Counted from the first letter of the stretch, positions 8,543-17,855 are shown. The stretch: DNA of 64,000 nucleotides from an uncultured Acholeplasmatales bacterium (GCA_944324795.1 CALUXR010000006.1:1-64000), one strand, 5' to 3'. Notes: generated by a model not told the origin, from the letters alone. Program-made: numbers and translations.

Positions 8543-9265
8543 ATGTTTTTTATGATTAATGCACAAAATTTAACTATAACCATTTTATTTTTAATTTTAT
8601 CTTATTTACTTGGTTCAATTCCTTTTGGTTTAGTAATAGGAAAAACTGTTTGTAAAACTGATATTAGACAATTTGGTTCTAAGAATATTGGCTCAACAAA
8701 TGCTATTAGAGTTCTTGGTAAAAAAATAGGTTTTATAATATTTGCATGTGATGTATTAAAAGGAATGTTAGTGATAATTTTAATTAGAAATATCCTAGCA
8801 CCTCTTAATATTTGGGATAGTCCAATCGATTATCTATATTATGGAATTGCCGCTATCTTAGGACATGTATTTTCGATATTTTTAAACTTTAAAGGTGGTA
8901 AAGCTGTAGCTACTTCTCTTGGAGTAGTCCTAGTACTAACACCTATTCCTGCTGTTTTATGTTTAGTTTCTTTCCTAATAGTAACTTATACGATAGGTTA
9001 TGTTTCTCTATCTTCAACAGCCGCAACCCTAACCGTTTTAATTTCAGCCTGGATCTTACATTTTTGTGGATTAGATTCATCTATTAGTTTTGCTCATTTC
9101 TTAGTTGGTAAACCTACTTTAATGACTTGTATTTTATATACAATTATGGGTTGTTTAATTCTAGTTAGACATATTAAGAATTACAAAAGAATCTTTAATG
9201 GTAGTGAATATAATTTTAAAAAAGCTAAAAAACAAAAAAAATTAGAAGAAATTCATATTAAATAA
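8543..9265 (+). CDS. plsY: Acyl-phosphate glycerol-3-phosphate acyltransferase
   Basis: PlsY moves an acyl group from acyl-phosphate to glycerol 3-phosphate, the first committed step of phospholipid synthesis, in the membrane. The 240-residue protein has the family's signature loops: GSIPFGLVIGK near the N-terminus, RQFGSKNIGSTNAIRVLGKK, and GHVFSIFLNFKGGKAVATSLG, set among several membrane helices. The start at 8543 is chosen because GGAGG lies 8 nt upstream; the ATG at 8528 overlaps that box and would have none of its own. PlsX is not in the window. In Bacilli plsY is often divergent from parE-parC, exactly as here. Confidence 0.95.
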   Translation: MFFMINAQNLTITILFLILSYLLGSIPFGLVIGKTVCKTDIRQFGSKNIGSTNAIRVLGKKIGFIIFACDVLKGMLVIILIRNILAPLNIWDSPIDYLYYGIAAILGHVFSIFLNFKGGKAVATSLGVVLVLTPIPAVLCLVSFLIVTYTIGYVSLSSTAATLTVLISAWILHFCGLDSSISFAHFLVGKPTLMTCILYTIMGCLILVRHIKNYKRIFNGSEYNFKKAKKQKKLEEIHIK

Positions 9266-9267
9266 TT

Positions 9268-9299
9268 AAGAGGAGTAATTAAAAAAATTACTCCTCTTA
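9268..9299. terminator. Bidirectional terminator between plsY and yneF
   Basis: A perfect 13-bp inverted repeat, AAGAGGAGTAATT (9268-9280) and AATTACTCCTCTT (9287-9299), encloses an A-rich loop. It separates the convergent plsY and yneF genes; the yneF stop codon (9297-9299) is part of the stem. Confidence 0.8.
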
Positions 9300-9512
9300 T
9301 CTATTTTCATCCATTGAACGCATTACAGCTCTAACTTGTTTTTCTGAAGGGGTTCTTCCCATTTGACTCAACATTGCCCTTACCATATTTTCTGTAATTG
9401 GCGGATGTTTCTTAAGATATCTTTGGAAAAAGAATCTAGCTAAAAAGAAACCTATAATAGCGCCAACAATAACACAAGCAATGCCAATTAATAATACTTG
9501 CCACCAAACCAT
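9297..9512 (-). CDS. yneF: YneF/UPF0154 family membrane-anchored protein
   Basis: A 71-residue protein with one N-terminal membrane helix (about 3-27) followed by the conserved cytosolic tail typical of UPF0154: FFQRYLKKHPPITENMVR, MLSQMGRTPSEKQVRAVMR. The family is widespread in Bacilli and Mollicutes and has no established function. AAGGAG lies 8 nt before the ATG. It is a single-gene unit facing away from the ferredoxin gene, and the intervening region contains nested inverted repeats (9563-9612). Confidence 0.88.
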   Translation of the reverse strand: MVWWQVLLIGIACVIVGAIIGFFLARFFFQRYLKKHPPITENMVRAMLSQMGRTPSEKQVRAVMRSMDENR

Positions 9513-9562
9513 TTTTTCAACTCCTTACACGCAAAATATATTTTACATTATTTTATTTTAAA

Positions 9563-9612
9563 TAGCAAGAATAAATTGTAAACCATATATATTTTATGGT
9601 TAGCTATTGCTA
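9563..9612. repeat. Nested inverted repeats between divergent yneF and ferredoxin
   Basis: TAGCAA (9563-9568) can pair with TTGCTA (9607-9612), and inside it AACCATA (9581-9587) with TATGGTT (9595-9601). Such a structure upstream of both genes could be an operator or a leader hairpin. It does not match a regulator site I can name. Confidence 0.35.
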
Positions 9613-9629
9613 ATCTTATTTGCTATACC

Positions 9630-9658
9630 TAGACTTTTAAATCATAAAATGCTATAAT
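9630..9658 (+). promoter_or_regulatory. Probable promoter of the ferredoxin gene
   Basis: TAGACT (9630-9635) and a perfect TATAAT (9653-9658) are 17 bp apart. A start near 9665 would leave a leader of about 19 nt holding the AAAGGAGG box. Confidence 0.65.
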
Positions 9659-9683
9659 GACCATACAAAAGGAGGATTTCAGC

Positions 9684-9854
9684 ATGCCTAGAAAAGTTAC
9701 TGATGCTTGTATTCAATGTGGTGCATGTATTGGTGAATGCCCTGTTAATGCAATAACTGAAGGAGATACTCAATCAATTATTGACCCAGCAGCTTGCATT
9801 GATTGTGGTGCTTGTCAAGCAGTTTGCCCAGTTGAAGCAATTATTGAAGAATAA
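9684..9854 (+). CDS. 2[4Fe-4S] ferredoxin
   Basis: A 56-residue clostridial-type ferredoxin, a soluble low-potential electron carrier for anaerobic redox enzymes. Two CxxCxxCxxxCP motifs are complete: Cys9, 12, 15, 19 and Cys38, 41, 44, 48, each set followed by Pro. The short acidic C-terminus (EAIIEE) is typical. The start is the ATG preceded by AAAGGAGG; the earlier in-frame ATG at 9657 lies inside the -10 region and is not used. The gene is monocistronic between its own promoter and terminator, next to a flavodiiron protein to which it could supply electrons (inference). Confidence 0.95.
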   Translation: MPRKVTDACIQCGACIGECPVNAITEGDTQSIIDPAACIDCGACQAVCPVEAIIEE

Positions 9855-9863
9855 TATTATGAT

Positions 9864-9890
9864 AAAGCTGTTTTTACAGCTTTTTCTTTT
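9864..9890 (+). terminator. Terminator of the ferredoxin gene
   Basis: AAAGCTGT (9864-9871) pairs with ACAGCTTT (9876-9883) around a T4 loop and is followed by TTCTTTT. Confidence 0.85.
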
Positions 9891-9891
9891 T

Positions 9892-9916
9892 AAAAAAAAT
9901 ACTCCAATGGAGTATT
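9892..9916 (-). terminator. Terminator of the flavodiiron gene
   Basis: On the minus strand AATACTCC pairs with GGAGTATT around a 3-nt loop (stem 9898-9916) and runs into an eight-T tract (9899-9892). The gene's stop codon is in the stem. Confidence 0.85.
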
Positions 9917-11108
9917 AATTTAAATCTTCTTTAATTTTTAAAGCTAATTCTTTTATTTCTTCTTTATTTTTATCATTTAAACTAGATTTAATAGTAATAT
10001 TTTGATCTATTATATTAACATTAACTAATTTATTTAATTCTTCTTTAACCAATTTATTAGCTATAGGTCCCCATGTACCATTTTCTATTAAGGCAAATGT
10101 TCTATTTCTAATACCAATATTACACATTGTATCTAATAGAGACTTAGTTTTAGGATATAAACCTAAATTATAAGTAGGACTTAATAAAGCAATATGGGAA
10201 CATCTAAATATTTCACTAATAAGATATGTTTCATCTGTTTGACTAATATCATAAACTTTAATATTTAAAACACCAAGTTTAGCAAGTTCATTTGCTAATT
10301 CTATTGCTGCATTTTCCGTATTACCATACATTGAAGCATATAAGATAATTACTGCTTTTTCTTCTGGGGTATAGGTAGCCCATGATAAATATTTATCAAA
10401 AATTAAATTAAAATCTTTACGCCATAAATATGAATGTAGGGGGCAAATAAGGGCTATATCAAGCTCTTTTATTTTTTTATAAAGATTAACGACATTATTA
10501 CCATATTTACCTACAATATTAGAATAATAACGTCTTGCCTCACTAAAATATGTATCATCTTTAACTTCATCATAAAATAAATTACCAGATAAAGCTCCAA
10601 ATGAACCAAAAGCATCAGCAGAAAATAATATCTTACTAGTTAAATCATAACTTACCATAACTTCAGGCCAATGAACCATAGGAGCACTAATAAATTTAAG
10701 TTTATGTTCACCTAAATCAAGAATATCTCCTTCTTTTACTAATATTGTATTAGCGCTATAGTCAATACCAAAAAATTGATTTAACATTTTAACTACTTGA
10801 ATATTAGTGACAATTTTACAATCTTTATATATATTTAAAATATCTAAAATTCCAGCGCAATGGTCAGGTTCCATATGATGAATTACTAAATAATCAAGCA
10901 TTCTACCATTTAATGTTTCTTTTACATTATTTAAAAAATCATGAATTTTAACTTTATCAACCGTATCTAATAAGCAAGTTTTATTATCAATTATTAAATA
11001 TGAATTATAAGATACACCATTTGTTAGGGGAATATAATTTTCAAAGTCTTTAATACGTCTATCTGAAACACCAACGTAATAAATATTATCTTTTATCATT
11101 TGTTGCAT
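9915..11108 (-). CDS. Flavodiiron protein (A-type flavoprotein, O2/NO reductase)
   Basis: Flavodiiron proteins reduce O2 to water (or NO to N2O) in the cytoplasm and protect anaerobes. The N-terminal metallo-beta-lactamase-like domain has the diiron motif HHMEPDH (His78, Glu80, Asp82, His83 from the start used). Further ligands fall in APMVHWPEVM, SADAFGSFG and LICPLHSYLWR. The C-terminal flavodoxin domain begins around VIILYASMYGNTENAA (FMN phosphate loop) with SPTYNLGLYPKT. The 397-aa length is normal. AGAGGT lies 6 nt before the ATG at 11108; an ATG at 11126 is less well placed. There is no fused rubredoxin, so electrons must come from a separate carrier, such as the rubredoxin protein at 15683 or the ferredoxin at 9684 (inference). 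Confidence 0.95.
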   Translation of the reverse strand: MQQMIKDNIYYVGVSDRRIKDFENYIPLTNGVSYNSYLIIDNKTCLLDTVDKVKIHDFLNNVKETLNGRMLDYLVIHHMEPDHCAGILDILNIYKDCKIVTNIQVVKMLNQFFGIDYSANTILVKEGDILDLGEHKLKFISAPMVHWPEVMVSYDLTSKILFSADAFGSFGALSGNLFYDEVKDDTYFSEARRYYSNIVGKYGNNVVNLYKKIKELDIALICPLHSYLWRKDFNLIFDKYLSWATYTPEEKAVIILYASMYGNTENAAIELANELAKLGVLNIKVYDISQTDETYLISEIFRCSHIALLSPTYNLGLYPKTKSLLDTMCNIGIRNRTFALIENGTWGPIANKLVKEELNKLVNVNIIDQNITIKSSLNDKNKEEIKELALKIKEDLN

Positions 11109-11129
11109 AATATACCTCTTTTCCAAGCT

Positions 11130-11157
11130 ATTATATAATATCTTTAATAAATTGCAA
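11130..11157 (-). promoter_or_regulatory. Probable promoter of the flavodiiron gene
   Basis: On the minus strand TTGCAA (11157-11152) and TATAAT (11135-11130) are 16 bp apart. Just upstream, 11170-11183 reads AGCAAACGCTTTCT on the minus strand. This matches about 11 of 14 positions of the CcpA cre consensus, too weak to call alone. Confidence 0.6.
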
Positions 11158-11180
11158 ATAAAATGAATAGAAAGCGTTTG

Positions 11181-12398
11181 CTATATATTTCTACCATAAT
11201 ATTTATCTATTTCTTTTTTCATTTTTTCAGGCATTTCAAGTTTAATAGGGAATATAATAGATTTAATCATATGATCAGCAAAACATTTAATAAAATTTAT
11301 AGTTTGATAGAAATAAAATTCTGATAAATTTAAACCATTATCTTTATTAGAATGGATTTTAGCTCCAAATTGATTAGATAATCTAGCAAAAGATAAACTA
11401 GGTATACCATTGTCTGCAAAAGGGGTAGAATCACTACTATATACTCCATCATTAACTGTGATATTAAAGCCAACTTCTTTAGATAAATATTCAATATAAT
11501 TTACGATTTTTTCACTTCCTGTAACACAACATATATCTTTCCCTATATTTACAGCTGTCATATCGACATTTATACATAATCTAATTTTATCTTCTTTATG
11601 TTTTTCTATATAAGCTTTAGAACCAAGAAGCCCCATTTCTTCAGCGCCAAACCAAATAAAACGCAATGTTCTATTAGGTTTATGAGTTAAATAATAACTA
11701 TATAATTCAAAAATAGTAGCTGAACCCGTTGCATTATCATAAGCACCTTTTGAAAATAATACTGAATCATAATGTGCACAAAAACAAATTATTTCATCTT
11801 CAATATCACCTTTTATTTCACTTATAATATTATGACTTGTTAAAGTTTCCTCTTCTTGTTTTAAAGATACACTAACTTCTTTTACCCCGCTAGCAATAAT
11901 ATTTTCAGCATCAATAGATCTGATTGTAAAACATGGAATTTTACCATATTTTAAATGTCTATCTCTTAAACTTTTTGCTTCTAAATCACAAATATTTATA
12001 TCATCATATAATGAACCTGATATATCGATTATACATGCTACATTATGTTTAGTTAATTCTTCATAAAATTTATATGTTAAATTGCTACTTATTAAGCAAG
12101 CTTTATCTTTAACACTAACATAATCAATCATATTAACATCATCTAATATTACTAATTCATAAGTTCCATTTATATTACCACTTCTTTTAAAACCATTTAC
12201 TTCATAACTTTTACCATTACAAACTAAACTACATTCTAAAATTTTTGAATGAGGAATTTCAAAATCTTCAATTTCATAAGTTCCTTTTTTAGCTTTAATA
12301 TAAGATGTTATAACATCAATAGCTTTCTTTTCTTCTTCACTACCAGCAACACGGCAAAAACTTAAATCTTTAATTAAATTAAAACTATTTTTTTCCAT
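11181..12398 (-). CDS. M28 family zinc aminopeptidase
   Basis: A 405-residue metallopeptidase without a signal peptide, so probably cytoplasmic. The M28 zinc ligands are all visible: His209 in FCAHYDS, Asp221 in GAYDNATGSA, the catalytic Glu253-Glu254 pair in GAEEMGLLGS, Asp279 in CINVDMTAV and His349 in AKIHSNKDN. The region between residues 70 and 190 is an inserted PA-like domain, as in many family members. It would remove N-terminal residues from peptides; specificity is unknown. GGTGA lies 7 nt before the ATG. It is followed by the flavodiiron gene, which has its own promoter. Confidence 0.9.
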   Translation of the reverse strand: MEKNSFNLIKDLSFCRVAGSEEEKKAIDVITSYIKAKKGTYEIEDFEIPHSKILECSLVCNGKSYEVNGFKRSGNINGTYELVILDDVNMIDYVSVKDKACLISSNLTYKFYEELTKHNVACIIDISGSLYDDINICDLEAKSLRDRHLKYGKIPCFTIRSIDAENIIASGVKEVSVSLKQEEETLTSHNIISEIKGDIEDEIICFCAHYDSVLFSKGAYDNATGSATIFELYSYYLTHKPNRTLRFIWFGAEEMGLLGSKAYIEKHKEDKIRLCINVDMTAVNIGKDICCVTGSEKIVNYIEYLSKEVGFNITVNDGVYSSDSTPFADNGIPSLSFARLSNQFGAKIHSNKDNGLNLSEFYFYQTINFIKCFADHMIKSIIFPIKLEMPEKMKKEIDKYYGRNI

Positions 12399-12430
12399 AT
12401 ATTAATCACCATCTATTATTATATCATTTT

Positions 12431-13117
12431 TTATGAATCATATATATCTAAAATATGGTTTTCATTAAAAGAAAAATAACTATCTCTTGTCCAAATTATA
12501 TGATCTAATAGATAAAAGCCAATAGCTTTAGTAATTTTATATAAAAAATTAGTTAAATATTTGTCTTCTTTTGAAGGCATTGAATCATTACTAGGATGAT
12601 TATGAGCTAAAATAAAGCCATAAGCGTCATATTTATATAATATATTAACTAATTCTCTAACATTTATTTCAACATTATTTAAAAAGCCTTTACTTAATTG
12701 TTCTTTTTTAATTAAACGTAATTTAGTATCAAGCATTAAAACAAAACAAACTTCATTTTTTAAATACATATAATCACTATATAGATTATCATAAGCTTTA
12801 TTTGCACTATCTATTATAATATCTTGTTCATATTTTCTTTTAACTGCTCTTTTACCAAGTTCAAAAGAAGCAATAATTTTACAAGCTTTCGCTTCTTTTA
12901 TTCCTTTTTCTTTGCTAAGTTTATTATAACTTATATCAATCAATTCATCTAAACGATATTTTTTAAGTAAATTATTAGCTAGTTCAATAGCTGATTCATT
13001 TTTATTACCTGTATTTAATAAAATAGCTAAAATTTCAATATCTGATAAACTATGTGGACCATTTGCAATAAGTTTTTCTCTAGGTCTATCAGTTTTATTT
13101 ATATCTTTTATTAACAT
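12431..13117 (-). CDS. radC: RadC family protein (JAMM/MPN domain)
   Basis: A 228-residue protein with an N-terminal helix-hairpin-helix-like part (GPHSLSDIEILAILLNTG, KGIKEAKACKIIASFELG) and a C-terminal JAMM domain. The metal motif is intact: His172 and His174 in AHNHPSND, with Asp185 about 11 residues later, as in family members. RadC proteins have long been linked to DNA repair, but their true activity is unsettled. Its ribosome binding site (AAGGTGA) lies in the 3' arm of a hairpin that follows groEL. Confidence 0.92.
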   Translation of the reverse strand: MLIKDINKTDRPREKLIANGPHSLSDIEILAILLNTGNKNESAIELANNLLKKYRLDELIDISYNKLSKEKGIKEAKACKIIASFELGKRAVKRKYEQDIIIDSANKAYDNLYSDYMYLKNEVCFVLMLDTKLRLIKKEQLSKGFLNNVEINVRELVNILYKYDAYGFILAHNHPSNDSMPSKEDKYLTNFLYKITKAIGFYLLDHIIWTRDSYFSFNENHILDIYDS

Positions 13118-13118
13118 A

Positions 13119-13164
13119 AAAAATCACCTTCATTAATATATATAGACAAATAAAGGTGATTTTT
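13119..13164 (-). terminator. Hairpin after groEL that also holds the radC ribosome binding site
   Basis: AAAAATCACCTT (13119-13130) is the exact reverse complement of AAGGTGATTTTT (13153-13164), giving a 12-bp stem with a 22-nt loop between groEL and radC. On the minus strand the second arm, AAGGTGATTTTT, runs straight into TTATG, so it is both a plausible groEL terminator and the radC ribosome binding site. Confidence 0.6.
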
Positions 13165-13181
13165 ATATTTTTTTTAAATTT

Positions 13182-14792
<1,611 letters not shown>

Positions 14793-14804
14793 TTAAATCA
14801 ACTC

Positions 14805-15086
14805 CTATTCTAATACTGCTAATATATCACTAGCATCTACAATCAAATATTCTTCACCATCTAATTTAACATTAGTTGAGCTATAATTTTTATAAATTAC
14901 TTTGTCGCCAACTTTTAAATCAATTGGTGTAATTTTACCTTTTTCATCAACTTTACCGCTGCCAATTGCTATAACCTTAGCATATTCAGTTTGTTCTTCT
15001 TTATTTGATAAAACAATACCTGAAGCAGTCTCCTTTACAATCTTATCTTTTTTCAAAACAACATTATTATTTAATGGTTTTATCAT
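14805..15086 (-). CDS. groS: Co-chaperonin GroES
   Basis: A 93-residue lid subunit for GroEL. It opens with IKPLNNNVVLKK and keeps the mobile-loop region (KETASGIVLSNKE) and the typical ending EYLIVDASDILAVLE. The start at 15086 is preceded by GGAGGT and gives the standard length; the longer reading frame back to 15131 runs into the promoter and is not used. Confidence 0.95.
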   Translation of the reverse strand: MIKPLNNNVVLKKDKIVKETASGIVLSNKEEQTEYAKVIAIGSGKVDEKGKITPIDLKVGDKVIYKNYSSTNVKLDGEEYLIVDASDILAVLE

Positions 15087-15111
15087 ATTAATACCTCCAA
15101 ATACAACTCCT

Positions 15112-15139
15112 ATTATAATCATTTTTGGCACTATGTCAA
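15112..15139 (-). promoter_or_regulatory. Sigma-A promoter of groES-groEL
   Basis: On the minus strand a perfect TTGACA (15139-15134) and a perfect TATAAT (15117-15112) are 16 bp apart. The -35 box lies inside the spacer of the CIRCE-like inverted repeat at 15125-15151. Confidence 0.85.
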
Positions 15140-15151
15140 GTAGACTGCCAA
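15125..15151 (-). promoter_or_regulatory. Degenerate CIRCE operator (HrcA-type) over the groESL -35 box
   Basis: The plus strand reads TTGGCACTA, nine bases, GACTGCCAA. The CIRCE consensus is TTAGCACTC-N9-GAGTGCTAA, so 14 of 18 arm positions and the 9-bp spacer agree. The changes at the third position of the left arm and its partner in the right arm are compensatory (G with C instead of A with T), which keeps the palindrome there. Its position over the -35 box is right for repression by HrcA. HrcA itself is not in the window. Confidence 0.7.
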
Positions 15152-15170
15152 ATATTTTTAAATATTTTTT

Positions 15171-15196
15171 GAAAAAGAAAAAGCTATTTCTAGCTT
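15171..15196 (-). terminator. Terminator of the rubredoxin/ferredoxin pair
   Basis: On the minus strand AAGCTA, a GAAA tetraloop and TAGCTT are followed by a T-rich run (TTTCTTTTTC). The stop codon of the 15195 gene overlaps the stem. Confidence 0.75.
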
Positions 15197-15686
15197 AATC
15201 ATTTTGTTCTATTAAATTTAATAATTTATCACAAATTTCTTTAATATTATAATCTATATCACTATTTTTAATATCTTTTAATAAATTGATAGTATGCTTA
15301 CTTTGCATCAACATATAATTAGATTCTCTTTGAATATCTTCATTACATAAACGCATACTATTAGACATAGTTTTAAACAATATTTTTTCTTGTTTATCTA
15401 AATCACTAGCTATAGATTTAAAATATAATTCTTCTAAAGCTTTATTTTTAATTAATTTAGCCGATGATTCTAAGACTATTTCTTTTTTTATTTGCTGTTT
15501 AGGGATTTCATAAGGCATCATAGAAATAGCCTTGCTAGGACATGACATAGCACACATACCACATCCTACACATTTTTCTTTATCGATAACACTATCTTCA
15601 GTATCTGTAGCACCCGTTTTACATACATATAAACATAGGCAATCTTTAGTACACATTGCTAAATTTCTAACTGCATAATATTTCAT
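15195..15686 (-). CDS. 4Fe-4S ferredoxin-like protein with helical C-terminus
   Basis: A 163-residue protein. The first half has a cysteine-rich stretch ([11 protein letters not shown], Cys12 onward) and a complete [12 protein letters not shown] cluster motif (about 38-49), so it binds at least one [4Fe-4S] cluster and possibly two. The second half (about 65-163) is helical, rich in Lys/Glu/Ser, and matches nothing I know. Its start overlaps the stop of the rubredoxin-like gene by 4 nt (ATGA), so the two are co-translated and probably act together in electron transfer, perhaps peroxide or O2 reduction (inference). Confidence 0.8.
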   Translation of the reverse strand: MKYYAVRNLAMCTKDCLCLYVCKTGATDTEDSVIDKEKCVGCGMCAMSCPSKAISMMPYEIPKQQIKKEIVLESSAKLIKNKALEELYFKSIASDLDKQEKILFKTMSNSMRLCNEDIQRESNYMLMQSKHTINLLKDIKNSDIDYNIKEICDKLLNLIEQND

Positions 15687-16303
15687 TTTACAAGATCCCC
15701 CTTTATAAATTTAGAACTTCCGACTTTGCAAACCGGACATATTTGAGGTGGTACATCACCAATATAGATAAACCCACAAATTGAACATTGGTAGATAGTT
15801 TTCCCTTCTAAAAATTTAGTTCCTTCTTTTTGATATTTATTTAAAATAGTTTTAATAGCAGAACTAACTTTACTTCCCCAAGTACATATTCTTCTTGTTC
15901 CTCGATCATTATTTTCTAAAGCTATTTTATCAGTTTTTTCATAAAGATTTTTATCTTCATTTAATAAACTTAAAACATCTTCAATATTTGCTTCTTTAAT
16001 ATTAGGAACTAAATTAGTAAAATAATCAGCCAATTCTAAAAATAACTTTTCTTCTTCATAACGATATTGTTTTAAAGCTCCTCTAGCTAAATTTGAAAAA
16101 ATAGCTGCCAAATATAAAGGTTTTATTTCAACCATGTCTTTATCAACAACTTTATTAACTTCTTCTTTTTCAACTAACATTTCAAATAAATCTTTAGGTG
16201 CACCGCAAATCGGACAAACATAATCGCCATCTAAATCAGAAAATTTAACACCTTCTTTTTCTTCATCATAAATATAACCGCATATCGGACATTTATATTT
16301 CAC
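15683..16303 (-). CDS. Double-rubredoxin protein with rubrerythrin-like layout
   Basis: A 206-residue protein with an N-terminal rubredoxin ([11 protein letters not shown] ... [12 protein letters not shown]; Cys4, 7, 33, 36), a helical middle domain (about 55-165), and a C-terminal rubredoxin-like knuckle ([21 protein letters not shown]). The layout resembles rubrerythrins, but the middle helices do not show the paired ExxH diiron ligands of ferritin-like domains. The active site may therefore be altered, or this may be a pure electron carrier. The start is GTG preceded by GGAAGGTGA. It is followed by the 4Fe-4S gene with a 4-nt overlap. A good promoter and a cre-like site lie upstream. Confidence 0.8.
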   Translation of the reverse strand: MKYKCPICGYIYDEEKEGVKFSDLDGDYVCPICGAPKDLFEMLVEKEEVNKVVDKDMVEIKPLYLAAIFSNLARGALKQYRYEEEKLFLELADYFTNLVPNIKEANIEDVLSLLNEDKNLYEKTDKIALENNDRGTRRICTWGSKVSSAIKTILNKYQKEGTKFLEGKTIYQCSICGFIYIGDVPPQICPVCKVGSSKFIKGDLVK

Positions 16304-16316
16304 AATTTCACCTTCC

Positions 16317-16330
16317 TTAAAACGCTTTCA
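16317..16330 (-). promoter_or_regulatory. cre-like site in the leader of the rubredoxin operon
   Basis: The minus strand reads TGAAAGCGTTTTAA, matching 13 of 14 positions of the catabolite-responsive element TGWAANCGNTNWCA. It lies between the -10 box and the ribosome binding site, where CcpA binding would block elongation. CcpA is not in the window, so this rests on motif and position only. Confidence 0.45.
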
Positions 16331-16337
16331 TACCTTT

Positions 16338-16366
16338 ATTTTAATATATAAATATAATTATGTCAA
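16338..16366 (-). promoter_or_regulatory. Sigma-A promoter of the rubredoxin/ferredoxin operon
   Basis: On the minus strand TTGACA (16366-16361) and TAAAAT (16343-16338) are 17 bp apart. Confidence 0.8.
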
Positions 16367-16372
16367 CTAAAT

Positions 16373-16402
16373 AAAAAAGACTGTGAATTGCCACAGCCTT
16401 TT
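16373..16402 (-). terminator. Terminator of the CorC/HlyC-type gene
   Basis: On the minus strand AAAAGGCTGTG (16402-16392) pairs with CACAGTCTTTT (one G-T pair) around a 6-nt loop and continues into a T-run. Confidence 0.85.
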
Positions 16403-16405
16403 ATA

Positions 16406-17740
16406 TTATTCTTCTTTTTCAGCATTTTCGTCATCAGTTTTTGTTTCTTCTTTTATAGAAACTATTACATCGATAATTCTTCGATGTAAAACTTTAATAA
16501 CTTCAAATACTAAACCATCTTTTTCAACCGTTAGACTAGTTCCATCATTTGGTACATAATCTAAACATGATAATATTAAACCACCAACTGTATCATATGA
16601 TTCATTTTCTTCTAATTCAACATCTAATTTAGAAGCTAAATCAGATACATTCATTTCCCCAGATATTAAATATTTACCAGGTGAAACTTCAACCATTTCA
16701 TCACGTTCTTTAGTATCGTGTTCATCATATATTTTACCAACAATTTCTTCAAGTAAATCTTCCATTGTAAGGATACCAGAAGCATTGCCATATTCATCAA
16801 TAACAACAGCGAATGTGTTTTTCTTTTCTTTTAATTTATTAAATAGATCATCAGCTAAAGTGGTTTCTGGTACTAAATAAGCAGGACGTAATATATCACT
16901 TATTTTCTTATCTTTATTTAAGAAATAATCTTTAATATGTAAAATACCAATCACGTCATTTAAACCAGTTTTACATACAGGATAACGAGAAAATTTAGTT
17001 TCTCTTATAATATTTTCAATTTTTTCTTTAGAATCATTTTCAAGTAAATAAGTTACACCATAAGCTGGTGTCATTATTTCTTTAACTGTTGTATCATTAA
17101 ATTCGAAAATATTTTCAATCCATTCTTTTTCCTTTTCTTCAACAGTACCTGTTTCTTCGCCTCTATCAACCATCATCTTAATTTCTTCTTCAGTGACTTT
17201 TTCTTCTTCATCTTCTACCTTTAAACGCATTATTCTTAAACATAAATTTGTAGATTTAGTTAAAAACCAAATAAATGGTTTCATAATAACAGATAAAGGT
17301 ACAATTACTCTTGATGTAACTCGGGCTACACCATATGACTTTTGCATAGCTAATCTCTTAGGTACTAATTCACCTAAAATTAATGTGAAATATGAAAGGA
17401 TAATCGTAACTAAAATGACCGCAATTGTATTAACTAATGTATAATTTGTAGTCCATTTTAAATCATTACAAACCCAATCTGCTATAACACTTGCAAAGTT
17501 ATCAGCCGCAAACGCACTATTTAAGAAACCAGCTAATGTAATACCAATTTGAATAGTTGATAAGAAACTTGTTGGTGTTTCAGCTAATTTTAATAATCTT
17601 TTAGCTACCTTATCACCATCATCAGCCATAAATCTTAACTTAGTCTTATTTAATGAAATAACCGCAATCTCGCTTGAAGCAAAGAATGCATTAACAAAAA
17701 TTAATACTATATTTATTAGTATCAAGGGTATCGAGTCCAA
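16406..17740 (-). CDS. CorC/HlyC family membrane protein (CNNM domain, CBS pair)
   Basis: A 444-residue protein with an N-terminal DUF21/CNNM membrane domain (three to four helices, about 1-185, with ASSEIAVISLNKTKLR and GELVPKRLA). Two CBS domains follow (about 205-325; EIMTPAYGVTYLLEND, VIDEYGNASGILTMEDLLEEIVG), then a C-terminal CorC_HlyC domain (about 345-430). Family members act in Mg2+ or Co2+ homeostasis; the old name hemolysin is misleading. The start is a TTG at 17740, with GAGGAG 8 nt upstream, giving a protein that begins MDSIPLILINIV; the ATG at 17782 has no ribosome binding site and lies in the promoter region. The tail is acidic. Confidence 0.9.
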   Translation of the reverse strand: MDSIPLILINIVLIFVNAFFASSEIAVISLNKTKLRFMADDGDKVAKRLLKLAETPTSFLSTIQIGITLAGFLNSAFAADNFASVIADWVCNDLKWTTNYTLVNTIAVILVTIILSYFTLILGELVPKRLAMQKSYGVARVTSRVIVPLSVIMKPFIWFLTKSTNLCLRIMRLKVEDEEEKVTEEEIKMMVDRGEETGTVEEKEKEWIENIFEFNDTTVKEIMTPAYGVTYLLENDSKEKIENIIRETKFSRYPVCKTGLNDVIGILHIKDYFLNKDKKISDILRPAYLVPETTLADDLFNKLKEKKNTFAVVIDEYGNASGILTMEDLLEEIVGKIYDEHDTKERDEMVEVSPGKYLISGEMNVSDLASKLDVELEENESYDTVGGLILSCLDYVPNDGTSLTVEKDGLVFEVIKVLHRRIIDVIVSIKEETKTDDENAEKEE

Positions 17741-17788
17741 ATTTATCACTCCTCTTTCTTTTTGACTCAATGTGCAAAGCACTTTTGA

Positions 17789-17817
17789 ATTTTACCAAAT
17801 TTATAATAAATTGTCAA
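17789..17817 (-). promoter_or_regulatory. Sigma-A promoter of the CorC/HlyC gene
   Basis: On the minus strand TTGACA (17817-17812) and TAAAAT (17794-17789) are separated by 17 bp. This supports the TTG start at 17740, because the upstream ATG (17782) would fall almost at the transcription start. Confidence 0.8.
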
Positions 17818-17855
17818 ATTTTGCAATTTAAAAATCATAATCTTAAATATATATA

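Noticed and set aside
15683-16303. Ordinary rubrerythrin
   Set aside because: Rubredoxin cysteines are present at both ends, but the ferritin-like ExxH ligands could not be found by eye; kept as a rubrerythrin-like call.
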